Positions 6,699-12,209 of a DNA stretch of 12,209 nucleotides are shown piece by piece. Each line of letters begins with the position of its first letter. The stretch's first letter is position 1. The notes below the pieces were generated by a model. The model saw only the letters and a list, made by a program, of their open reading frames with translations. It was not told where the DNA came from and did no database searches. This DNA comes from Clostridia bacterium (lineage in GTDB: Bacteria; Bacillota; Clostridia; Oscillospirales; Butyricicoccaceae): the NCBI GenBank assembly GCA_017556565.1, contig JAFYMQ010000118.1, positions 1-12,209 of the forward strand. The letters are read 5' to 3'. Made by a program: the position numbers and the translations under genes.

Positions 6699-8813
6699 TT
6701 ATTCCAGACCGAAGAGCAGCGCATTATAGCTGGGGAAGGGCCAGCTCTTTTCGTCCACGCAGCTTTCAAGCTTGTCGGCATACTTGCGCATCTCTGCCAT
6801 GACGGGCAGCACCTTGTCGCGGTATGCGGTGGCTTTTGTGATATTGTCGGGAGCTTTCTGTGCGTTTTCCAGCGCTTTGCTCAGCTTCTGGCTTGCGCTG
6901 CGCAGGCCTGCGGTGGCGGCAGACACGTCTTTGAGGATAGCCGAAGGCGCCGAAATATCCAGCGCAATAGCTGTGCCGCGCATATCGACTATAGACTTGG
7001 CAAGGAATGCTGCAAACGAAATAACAGCGGGCAAAATCTGACGGTTGCACATCTCAAGCATGGTCTCTGCCTCTATCTTGCAGTGCTTGATGTAGCTCTC
7101 CAGACGGATCTCGTAACGTGCCTCAAGCTCCTTGCGGCTGTAGATGCCGTATTTTTCAAACAGTTCGATTGCAGAGGGTCTGATAAGCTCGGCTGCAGCG
7201 GTAACCGCATCGGGGATATCCTGCAGGCCGCGCTCTTTGGCCTCTTTGCGCCACTCGTCAGAGTAGTTGTTGCCATTGAATATTATGCGCTTGTGGTCAC
7301 GCATAACATCGGAGATGATAGCGTTGGTCTCCAGGAAGATATCCTCGGCCTTTTCCAGACGGTCGGCGATCTTGCTGAGGGTCTCGGCTACTATTGTATT
7401 GATGACCGTGTTGCACTCTGCGATAGAGGAGCTTGCGCCCTGCATACGGAACTCAAACTTCTTGCCTGTAAATGCAAAGGGCGATGTGCGGTTACGGTCG
7501 GAAACGTCTTTGGGCAGATTGGGCATGGTGGTAACGCCCAGCTGCATATTGCCGCCTTCACGGATGTTGGATGCGCCGCCGGTTGCGATCTCGCAGAGCA
7601 CGTCGGTCAGCATATCGCCCAGGAAGATGGACATAATGCAGGGAGGTGCTTCGTGACCGCCCAGACGGCAATCGTTGCTGGGGGATGCGACAGACACGCG
7701 CAGAAGACCTGCGTACTCGTCAACAGCCCATATGACCGCAGCCAGCAGCAGCAGGAAGCGTGCGTTGGTAGCAGGGGTCTTGCCCTGATCCAGCAGGCTC
7801 TTGGTGCCGTCTGCATTGACGGCATTGATAGACCAGTTGTTGTGCTTGCCGCTGCCGTTTACGCCCTCGAAGGGTTTTTCGTGGAGCAGGCAGATCATAT
7901 CGCGGCGAAGTGCGACTTTTTTGAGGGTCTCCATGACCAGCTGATTCTGGTCGCAGGCGATATTGGCAGAGCTGTAGACATTGGCAAGCTCGTGCTGTGC
8001 GGGTGCAGCTTCGTTGTGCTCGGTCTTGGCAGGTACGCCCAGACGCCACAGCTCGTTGTCCACCTCACGCATAAATGCCATGACGCGGTCTTTGATATTG
8101 CCGTAGTAATGGTCATCAAGCTCCTGACCCTTGGCAGGGCGGGCACCAAACAGGGTTCTGCCGCAGGTGATCAAATCAAGGCGCTTGGAGGCGAGCTTTT
8201 TGTCAATAAGAAAATATTCCTGCTCTGCGCCTGCCATAGCGATGACTCGCTTGGTGTCGTTGTCACCAAAAGCGCGGACTATACGCATAGCCTGTGCGTT
8301 GATGACCTCCATGGAGCGGAGCAAGGGGGTTTTCATATCCAGCGCTTCACCTGTAAAGGAGCTGAAGCAGGTGGGGATATACAAAGTCTCGTCCTTGACG
8401 AATGCAGGCGAGGTGCAATCCCAGATGGTATAGCCTCTTGCCTCAAAGGTAGCACGCAGACCGCCCGAGGGGAAGCTGGAAGCATCCGACTCGCCGCGAA
8501 CCAGCTCTTTGCCGGAAAAGCTCATAATAATGCTGCCGTCGGGCAGAGGATTGATAAAGGAGTCGTGCTTTTCTGCGGTAAAGCCGGTCATAGGCTGGAA
8601 CCAATGGGTGTAGTGGGTAGCACCCTGATCCAGCGCCCAGCGCTTGAGGCCGTTGGCGACGATATCAGCAAGTGCAGGGTCTAAAGGCTTGCCGTTGTCG
8701 ATGGTCTTTTTGAGCTGCTTGTAGGTCTCACCGGGCAGATACTTGCGCATCGCGGTCTCGTTGAACACCGCAGAGGCATAAGAAGTCATAAGTCTGTCTG
8801 CTATTTCGTTCAT
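6699..8813 (-). CDS. glnN: Glutamine synthetase, type III (GSIII)
   Basis: A 704-residue type III glutamine synthetase, which condenses glutamate and ammonia with ATP to glutamine. Length and order fit the 700-730-residue family typical of Bacteroidetes, cyanobacteria and rumen/gut Clostridia. An N-terminal GSIII domain carries THYTHWFQPMTG (67-78), KHDSF and SFPSGGLRATFEARGYT (113-129). Catalytic blocks are AGAEQEYF (194-201), TEHNEAAPAQHELA (264-277), NGSGKHNNWS (319-328), SNDCRLGGHEAPP and a KFEFRMQGAS strand. The C-terminal GSIII-specific helical region follows and ends with a YADKLE segment. The start has AAAAGGAGC 7 nt before the ATG at 8811-8813. A promoter with 17-bp spacing lies upstream and a terminator insulates it from the preceding operon, so it is a single-gene unit. 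There is no terminator room at its 3' end, where it converges on the ATPase gene with one base between stops. Confidence 0.97.
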   Translation of the reverse strand: MNEIADRLMTSYASAVFNETAMRKYLPGETYKQLKKTIDNGKPLDPALADIVANGLKRWALDQGATHYTHWFQPMTGFTAEKHDSFINPLPDGSIIMSFSGKELVRGESDASSFPSGGLRATFEARGYTIWDCTSPAFVKDETLYIPTCFSSFTGEALDMKTPLLRSMEVINAQAMRIVRAFGDNDTKRVIAMAGAEQEYFLIDKKLASKRLDLITCGRTLFGARPAKGQELDDHYYGNIKDRVMAFMREVDNELWRLGVPAKTEHNEAAPAQHELANVYSSANIACDQNQLVMETLKKVALRRDMICLLHEKPFEGVNGSGKHNNWSINAVNADGTKSLLDQGKTPATNARFLLLLAAVIWAVDEYAGLLRVSVASPSNDCRLGGHEAPPCIMSIFLGDMLTDVLCEIATGGASNIREGGNMQLGVTTMPNLPKDVSDRNRTSPFAFTGKKFEFRMQGASSSIAECNTVINTIVAETLSKIADRLEKAEDIFLETNAIISDVMRDHKRIIFNGNNYSDEWRKEAKERGLQDIPDAVTAAAELIRPSAIELFEKYGIYSRKELEARYEIRLESYIKHCKIEAETMLEMCNRQILPAVISFAAFLAKSIVDMRGTAIALDISAPSAILKDVSAATAGLRSASQKLSKALENAQKAPDNITKATAYRDKVLPVMAEMRKYADKLESCVDEKSWPFPSYNALLFGLE

Positions 8814-8854
8814 ATCAAAAGCTCCTTTTGTGAGGATACGTTATTTTTATCCAA

Positions 8855-8883
8855 ATGATACCATATCCCGCGCAATTTTACAA
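8855..8883 (-). promoter_or_regulatory. glnN promoter
   Basis: TTGTAA (8878-8883), a 17-bp spacer and TATCAT (8855-8860). The start site would be near 8848, leaving a leader of about 35 nt before the ATG. No riboswitch fits in so short a leader. Confidence 0.55.
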
Positions 8884-8911
8884 GCATATTGAAGAAAATG
8901 GTTTGATAACC

Positions 8912-8951
8912 AAAAATGATGTCAAAATATCGGTTATTTTGACATCATTTT
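8912..8951 (-). terminator. Intrinsic terminator ending the coiled-coil/acyltransferase operon
   Basis: A perfect 17-bp inverted repeat (8913-8929 against 8935-8951) with a 5-nt loop, 23 nt after the stop of the acyltransferase-like gene. Read on the minus strand it ends in a run of five T. The stem is long but poor in G/C, so it is an atypical terminator; the U-run is partly inside the stem. It lies upstream of the glnN promoter and insulates the two units. A regulator binding site is a weaker alternative. Confidence 0.65.
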
Positions 8952-8974
8952 GTGCTCATTGTTCAGTTTTTGAC

Positions 8975-9838
8975 TCAATCAACGTCTCTCTCGACGACTT
9001 CCAGACGCTCGGACAGCTGCTCGGGGTTCTCCAGGATCTTTCTGAACAGACGCATTGCACGTGCATGATACAGACCGTCGCATATACGCTCGTCACAGAC
9101 AGCCTTGAGCTCCAGCATCTTGGCGCCCTTGACCTCAAGGGTCTTTTTGTCAACGATGGGCATATACTGCTCTTTGCCGATGCAGACGAACATACCGATA
9201 GTACCGAAATCGTAGATGTGGTGATAGATGCCGCGGATGCCGATACTCTTGAGGTAGGTGACAAAAATGCTGCTGTGGAAGGGCAGCGAATCAAGCAGAG
9301 ACTGAGGCAGCGCACTGATGGTATCCAGCCACTTGAGAATGCCGACAACCACTCTGAGGACACCGACAGGCAAGCGCATAAGGGTCTCCATCAGCTTGTC
9401 TGTGGAGTTGGAGGAGTCAGCTTCTTTGTTCTTCCAGATCTCTTTCTGGAACTTTTCCTGCACCTCAAGGGCGGTCTCGTGACCGGTGAAGGCAACCTTT
9501 ACCGCGGTGCTGCCGCCGTCGTCACGCATGGCTTTTTTGATAGCCATTGCGATCTTGATATCGTTGTTTGCAAAAATTCTGCCCTTCATGACAAAACGGT
9601 TAAGTGCGGGCATTTTTGCATACAGACGGACAAGGGCGGCATTGACCACGTCAAGATAAGACAGCTTGACGCCGGTTTCTTCCTCGATCTTTTTTATGTA
9701 TGCATCAATAGGTGCGCATTCCACATAATCGGTAAAATAAACCTGCGCGTCAGAGCGCCTGGTCATAACATGGCAAAGCAGACTGTCATAGGGACTGAGT
9801 GTTGTGAGTAAGCGTGCGCCTTTTCTCTTGCGAAACAT
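8975..9838 (-). CDS. Lone E2-type 2-oxoacid dehydrogenase acyltransferase domain protein, catalytic His replaced
   Basis: A 287-residue protein with the chloramphenicol-acetyltransferase-like fold of dihydrolipoamide acyltransferase (E2) catalytic domains, but no lipoyl or E1/E3-binding domain. Supporting blocks are VNAALVRLYAKMPALNRFV (65-83), NNDIKIAMAIKKA (91-103), a central hydrophobic segment (153-185), PFHSSIFVTYLKSIGIRG (186-203) and FGTIGMFVCIGK (211-222). The motif corresponding to DHRxxDG is DERICDG at 249-255, so Glu250 stands where E2 enzymes have the catalytic His. Ordinary E2 chemistry is therefore doubtful. From memory, orphan proteins like this occur in many Clostridia and often carry the same DER form; I cannot verify that here. 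The start has GGGGAG 6 nt upstream. It is the second gene of an operon, 15 nt after a coiled-coil gene, and is followed by a terminator. No pyruvate dehydrogenase genes are nearby. The biochemical role is unknown. Confidence 0.75.
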   Translation of the reverse strand: MFRKRKGARLLTTLSPYDSLLCHVMTRRSDAQVYFTDYVECAPIDAYIKKIEEETGVKLSYLDVVNAALVRLYAKMPALNRFVMKGRIFANNDIKIAMAIKKAMRDDGGSTAVKVAFTGHETALEVQEKFQKEIWKNKEADSSNSTDKLMETLMRLPVGVLRVVVGILKWLDTISALPQSLLDSLPFHSSIFVTYLKSIGIRGIYHHIYDFGTIGMFVCIGKEQYMPIVDKKTLEVKGAKMLELKAVCDERICDGLYHARAMRLFRKILENPEQLSERLEVVERDVD

Positions 9839-9853
9839 AGTTGTCTCCCCTTT

Positions 9854-10435
9854 TTATTTTTTCCTTACATAAGAAAGTATCGTCCTGACAGGATCGGTTT
9901 TAAGTTTGTTTTTAAGCTGGAACATAGATATCTGCTGCTTGAGGCGGGCATTTTCCCGCTCGGTCCCGGCGGCAAGTTCGCGGCTCTGCTCAAGCTGCTT
10001 TGCAAGCTCACGGTTGGCACTCTCCAGCGCGGCAACGCTCTTACCTGACTGAGACACGGATTTTTCATACTCGGCTCTGAGTTCTTTGCACTCGTCTGTC
10101 ACGGCAGCCAGCGCAGTTTTGAGAGCATCCGTATCGGCACTCCGCCGCTCAAGCTCTGCCTCCAGCGCCATTCTCTGCTCCTCGCTCTTTTGCAGGGCAT
10201 CGCTCAGCTCATCTTTTTGGGATATGAGGGCAGCTTTTTGCAGTGAAAGCTCCTCGCACTGATTTTTGAACTGATTCAGAGCAGTTTCAAGCTCGGTTTT
10301 GTCCCGCTCCAGTCTCTCTGCATCAGCCTGACAAGCACCCAACTCGCTGTTGTGCTCACTTTTCTGCTGCTCGAGATATGAGATAACCTGACGTTTGCGG
10401 AAGCCGAACAAACCTGTTTTGAAGCCATTATCCAT
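9854..10435 (-). CDS. Coiled-coil protein with a DivIVA-like N-terminal motif
   Basis: A 193-residue, mostly helical protein of unassigned function. The first 22 residues (GLFGFRKRQVISYLEQQ at 8-24) recall the F-x-GY/F-xx-xx-V-xx-[FY]-[LI] membrane-targeting segment of DivIVA/GpsB proteins. From about 22 to 170 it is a continuous Glu/Lys/Gln/Leu-rich coiled coil with heptad-like Leu and Ala spacing. It ends in a basic tail (KLKTDPVRTILSYVRKK), without signal peptide or membrane helix. A scaffold or polar/septal localisation role would fit DivIVA-like proteins but is inference; similarity over coiled coil alone is not informative. The ATG at 10433-10435 has GGAAAGGAGC 8 nt upstream. It begins the operon, directly behind a strong promoter, and is followed after 15 nt by the acyltransferase-like gene, so both products are probably needed together. 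Confidence 0.8.
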   Translation of the reverse strand: MDNGFKTGLFGFRKRQVISYLEQQKSEHNSELGACQADAERLERDKTELETALNQFKNQCEELSLQKAALISQKDELSDALQKSEEQRMALEAELERRSADTDALKTALAAVTDECKELRAEYEKSVSQSGKSVAALESANRELAKQLEQSRELAAGTERENARLKQQISMFQLKNKLKTDPVRTILSYVRKK

Positions 10436-10471
10436 ATATGCCAGCTCCTTTCCTGAACCGAATACTACATT

Positions 10472-10500
10472 ATAATATCACAAGCATGCGTTTTAGTCAA
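10472..10500 (-). promoter_or_regulatory. Promoter of the coiled-coil/acyltransferase operon
   Basis: TTGACT (10495-10500), a 17-bp spacer and TATTAT (10472-10477). An overlapping TATAAT three bases further gives 20 bp. The start site would be near 10465, about 30 nt before the ATG. Confidence 0.65.
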
Positions 10501-10508
10501 CAAAACTG

Positions 10509-10518
10509 ACACATGTGT
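10509..10518. repeat. Palindrome ACACATGTGT in the divergent intergenic region
   Basis: A perfect 10-bp palindrome 9 bp upstream of the -35 of the minus-strand promoter, between the two divergent operons. It is a possible regulator site, perhaps for the TetR-type protein at 11039, but a single short palindrome can occur by chance. Confidence 0.25.
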
Positions 10519-10557
10519 TGCAGCATCCGTATTGAATATCGGTATTTTGTCTGCTAA

Positions 10558-10607
10558 AATTATGTTCATACCACAATTCAACACATTCCGTCAATTATGT
10601 TGTTCAT
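10558..10607 (+). repeat. Direct repeat upstream of the membrane protein/TetR operon
   Basis: AATTATGTTCAT (10558-10569) recurs as AATTATGTTGTTCAT (10593-10607), 35 bp apart start to start, with a 3-base insertion. The first copy contains the small palindrome TATGTTCATA. The second copy overlaps the proposed -35 of the plus-strand promoter, which is where an autorepressor would bind. This is suggestive only. Confidence 0.3.
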
Positions 10608-10631
10608 TCCTGCGTTTTTGTACAGTAGAAT
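10603..10631 (+). promoter_or_regulatory. Probable promoter of the membrane protein/TetR operon
   Basis: TAGAAT (10626-10631) is a good -10; TTCATT (10603-10608) lies 17 bp upstream as a weak -35. The start would be near 10638, some 26 nt before the ATG at 10664. Confidence 0.4.
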
Positions 10632-10663
10632 AATGACGAAAACAAAAAACGGAGGAAAAAATT

Positions 10664-11017
10664 ATGAACACAGACAAAATCTACGCAGAATCCATCGCAA
10701 AAGAATACGCACCCAAAGACAACTCCAAGGTTGTCGCGCTCCGCAAGCTGGACAGCAAAGCAAAGCTCCCTGCCACAGTCTTTACCTATTCGATCGGTAT
10801 CGTATCTGCTCTTATATTCGGCACAGGAATGTGTCTTGCGATGCAGACAATAGGCTCGACCACCGCACATCTTGTGTTGGGAATAATCCTCGGCATCATC
10901 GGCATATTCGGCTGCGGCATCAATTATCCCATATATATAAAGATGTTGGAAAAAGGCAAGCAAAAATACGCCTATGATATCATAGAACTGGCAAAAAAGA
11001 TCAGCGGAGAAAAATAA
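10664..11017 (+). CDS. Small membrane protein with two predicted helices, paired with a TetR-type regulator
   Basis: A 117-residue protein with a charged N-terminal stretch (YAESIAKEYAPKD, 7-19; ALRKLDSKAKLPA, 25-37), one membrane helix at about 38-60 and a second at about 69-92 (VLGIILGIIGIFGCGINYP). A basic C-terminal helix (KGKQKYAYDIIELAKKI, 97-113) follows. With two helices both ends should face the same side, probably the cytoplasm. I recall similar Firmicutes proteins being labelled dihydropteridine reductase; nothing here supports that enzyme, since there is no Rossmann or other cofactor motif and the protein is too short. GGAGGA lies about 8 nt before the ATG. The regulator gene follows after 21 nt in the same operon, a typical layout for a small effector and its repressor. 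Function is unknown. Confidence 0.8.
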   Translation: MNTDKIYAESIAKEYAPKDNSKVVALRKLDSKAKLPATVFTYSIGIVSALIFGTGMCLAMQTIGSTTAHLVLGIILGIIGIFGCGINYPIYIKMLEKGKQKYAYDIIELAKKISGEK

Positions 11018-11038
11018 CAAGCATCAGGAGGACAGCTC

Positions 11039-11638
11039 GTGAATAAAAACGAGAGCAAATATGCCAATACCGCAATCAGGATGAACAAGGCTATGCTCAC
11101 GCTTTTGGAGAATAAAGATTTCGCCTACATTACCGTCAGCGAGATCTGCAAAGCTGCAGGCGTGAATCGCTCTACATTCTATCTGCACTACCAAAACACC
11201 TCCGAGCTGCTATCCGAAACAGTAAGATATATCCTCAACAAGCACCTGTCATATTATGACACCAACACAGCCAGCATCTCTCTGCGCTTAAGCAACTGCA
11301 GCAACCGGGAACTCATGTTTATAACCGCCGAGTATCTGTCGCCTTATCTCACTTTTGTCAAAGATAATCAGAGAATATTCAAAACATCGGTCAAGCAGTT
11401 CGATGCAATGGGTTTTGATGAAACCTATGAAAAAATGTTCAGGCATATTTTCAGCCCGATCCTCACCCGATTCCGCATTCCCGAAAAACAGCACGCTTAC
11501 ATCATGAAGTTCTATCTCAGCGGGATTTTTGCCGTGGTGATGGAGTGGCTGAGCAACGATTGCCGAGACAGCACCGATGATATCACAAAAATCATCATCG
11601 ACTGCATTCTCGGAGACCGTTCAACCGTCAACAATTGA
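11039..11638 (+). CDS. TetR/AcrR-family transcriptional regulator
   Basis: A 199-residue one-component regulator. The N-terminal DNA-binding domain shows LLENKDFAYITVSEICKAAG (22-41) followed by VNRSTFYLHYQNTSELL (42-58), the classic TetR helix-turn-helix with the RxTFYxHF-type recognition helix. The C-terminal half (about 60-195) is helical, as in TetR proteins with a divergent ligand/dimer domain; the ligand cannot be told from sequence. The start codon is GTG at 11039-11041, set by a strong AGGAGG 7 nt upstream. It lies 21 nt after the small membrane protein gene, so that gene and its own operon are the most likely targets. The operon ends at the terminator at 11645-11675. This part is slightly more A/T-rich than the housekeeping block. 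Family call is firm; repressor rather than activator is inference. Confidence 0.92.
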   Translation: MNKNESKYANTAIRMNKAMLTLLENKDFAYITVSEICKAAGVNRSTFYLHYQNTSELLSETVRYILNKHLSYYDTNTASISLRLSNCSNRELMFITAEYLSPYLTFVKDNQRIFKTSVKQFDAMGFDETYEKMFRHIFSPILTRFRIPEKQHAYIMKFYLSGIFAVVMEWLSNDCRDSTDDITKIIIDCILGDRSTVNN

Positions 11639-11644
11639 AGTATC

Positions 11645-11675
11645 AAAAAACAGCCTGCGATGCAGGCTGTTTTTT
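11645..11675. terminator. Bidirectional intrinsic terminator
   Basis: CAGCCTGC and GCAGGCTG form an 8-bp GC-rich stem over a GAT loop, flanked by A6 on one side and T6 on the other (14 bp in all). It works on both strands: for the TetR operon on the plus strand, 6 nt after its stop, and for the M20 peptidase gene on the minus strand, 18 nt after its stop. Confidence 0.93.
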
Positions 11676-11693
11676 AACATTATTGCCGTATTC

Positions 11694-12209
11694 TTACTTG
11701 GCGCCGAAGTTTTCGGGCAGCTCAAGAATAGCTGCCGACAGCATCTTGGCACGCTTGGTGATGGATTCCAGATTGACAAACTCCTCGGGAGAGTGGGCTC
11801 TGCCGCCGGAGGGGCCTACGCTGCACACGCTGGGTGCGCCCGCCATGGTGGTGTAGGATGCATCCGAGCCGCTGGACTTGAGTTTGGGCTCCAGTGCGCC
11901 GAAGCCGTATTTTTCGGAAACAAAGCTGATATGGGCAGCCAGCGCATAGTTGTCCTCTGTTGCGTCCATGGGCAGACGCTCACCTACTATCTCAAACCGG
12001 GACTCGGTGCCGGGGATATAGGACTTGGCAACAATGCCCTCCACGTGGTCACGGATGATCTGACGCTGCTCAAGCTTCCAGTAGCGGTTATAGAGAGTGA
12101 ACATAGTCTCGCCGGGGACGGTATTGGGGGACGTGCCGCCGTTTATCATGCCGCAGTTATAGGTGATCTGAGCCTGATCGGAGGGTGCTTCGATAGCAAG
12201 GATCTTGTG
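11694..12209 (-). CDS. M20-family metallopeptidase, C-terminal part (runs off the window)
   Basis: The last 171 residues of an M20 zinc peptidase; the 5' end lies beyond 12209, and the frame is open to the edge with no start needed. The fragment begins in the dimerisation (lid) domain, where NCGMINGGTSPNTVPGE (fragment residues 18-34) is the usual strand pair of this domain. It then returns to the catalytic domain with SGSDASYTTMAGAPSV (113-128) and VGPSGGRAHSPEEFV (131-145). The latter matches the carboxypeptidase G2 pattern and holds the C-terminal zinc-ligand His (139). The other metal ligands are outside the window, so completeness cannot be judged. Substrates in this clan range from dipeptides and acyl-amino acids to folate glutamate tails; none can be chosen here. 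The TAA at 11694-11696 is followed by the shared terminator. No signal peptide can be assessed. Confidence 0.88.
   Translation of the reverse strand, partial: HKILAIEAPSDQAQITYNCGMINGGTSPNTVPGETMFTLYNRYWKLEQRQIIRDHVEGIVAKSYIPGTESRFEIVGERLPMDATEDNYALAAHISFVSEKYGFGALEPKLKSSGSDASYTTMAGAPSVCSVGPSGGRAHSPEEFVNLESITKRAKMLSAAILELPENFGAK

Noticed and set aside
7083..8684. Long plus-strand open frame (533 codons) opposite glnN
   Set aside because: It is an antisense shadow of glutamine synthetase, with no recognisable domain.
10664..11017. Dihydropteridine reductase as product name
   Set aside because: The protein is 117 residues with two membrane helices and no nucleotide-binding or pterin motif; I recall the label only from database annotation of similar proteins.
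1..12209. CRISPR array, transposase, integrase, prophage or toxin-antitoxin locus
   Set aside because: There are no regularly spaced repeats, no recognised mobile-element proteins and no terminal inverted repeats; only the composition shift at 1-171 hints at transfer.

Overview
The window looks like a chromosomal segment of a gut-type Firmicute, most likely class Clostridia and near Ruminococcus/Oscillospiraceae. The support is indirect. Shine-Dalgarno sites are strong and GGAGG-like. The gene set includes a type III glutamine synthetase, an RNase J with a long basic N-terminal tail, a TepA-type ClpP homologue and a PRK06851-type ATPase. Coding GC is roughly 55-60%. No tRNA, rRNA, CRISPR array, insertion sequence or phage gene was seen. 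All intergenic gaps are shorter than 300 bases.

Layout. (a) 1-171: an AT-richer minus-strand fragment of glucose-1-phosphate thymidylyltransferase (rmlA/rfbA) with no 5' end, abutting the 3' end of the RNase J gene. It is either a truncated foreign gene or a chimeric contig end. (b) 187-5621, minus strand: a housekeeping block transcribed as prfA (release factor 1), then a fused threonylcarbamoyl-AMP synthase/dephospho-CoA kinase, then a TepA-like Ser protease homologue, then rnj. The first two genes overlap by 4 bp and the third follows after 22 nt. rnj has its own strong promoter and a leader of about 146 nt that can form two mutually exclusive hairpins. (c) 5684-6697, plus strand: a P-loop ATPase with an internal duplication whose second P-loop has decayed. 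It converges on glnN with one base between the stop codons. (d) 6699-8813, minus: glnN, with its own promoter. (e) 8975-10435, minus: a two-gene operon of a coiled-coil protein with a DivIVA-like N-terminus and a lone E2-type acyltransferase domain whose catalytic His is replaced by Glu. A strong promoter starts it and a 17-bp perfect stem-loop ends it. (f) 10664-11638, plus: a small two-helix membrane protein followed by a TetR/AcrR-type regulator, ending at a clean bidirectional terminator. (g) 11694-12209, minus: the C-terminal part of an M20 metallopeptidase running off the window.

How the genes work together. The prfA block groups translation termination (RF1), tRNA t6A modification (TsaC) and RNA decay (RNase J), with CoA synthesis attached covalently through the fusion. 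glnN assimilates ammonium. The coiled-coil/acyltransferase pair and the membrane protein/TetR pair are the uncharacterised parts of the window. The most unusual items are the TsaC-CoaE fusion, the rnj leader, the His-to-Glu acyltransferase with its coiled-coil partner, and the rmlA junction.
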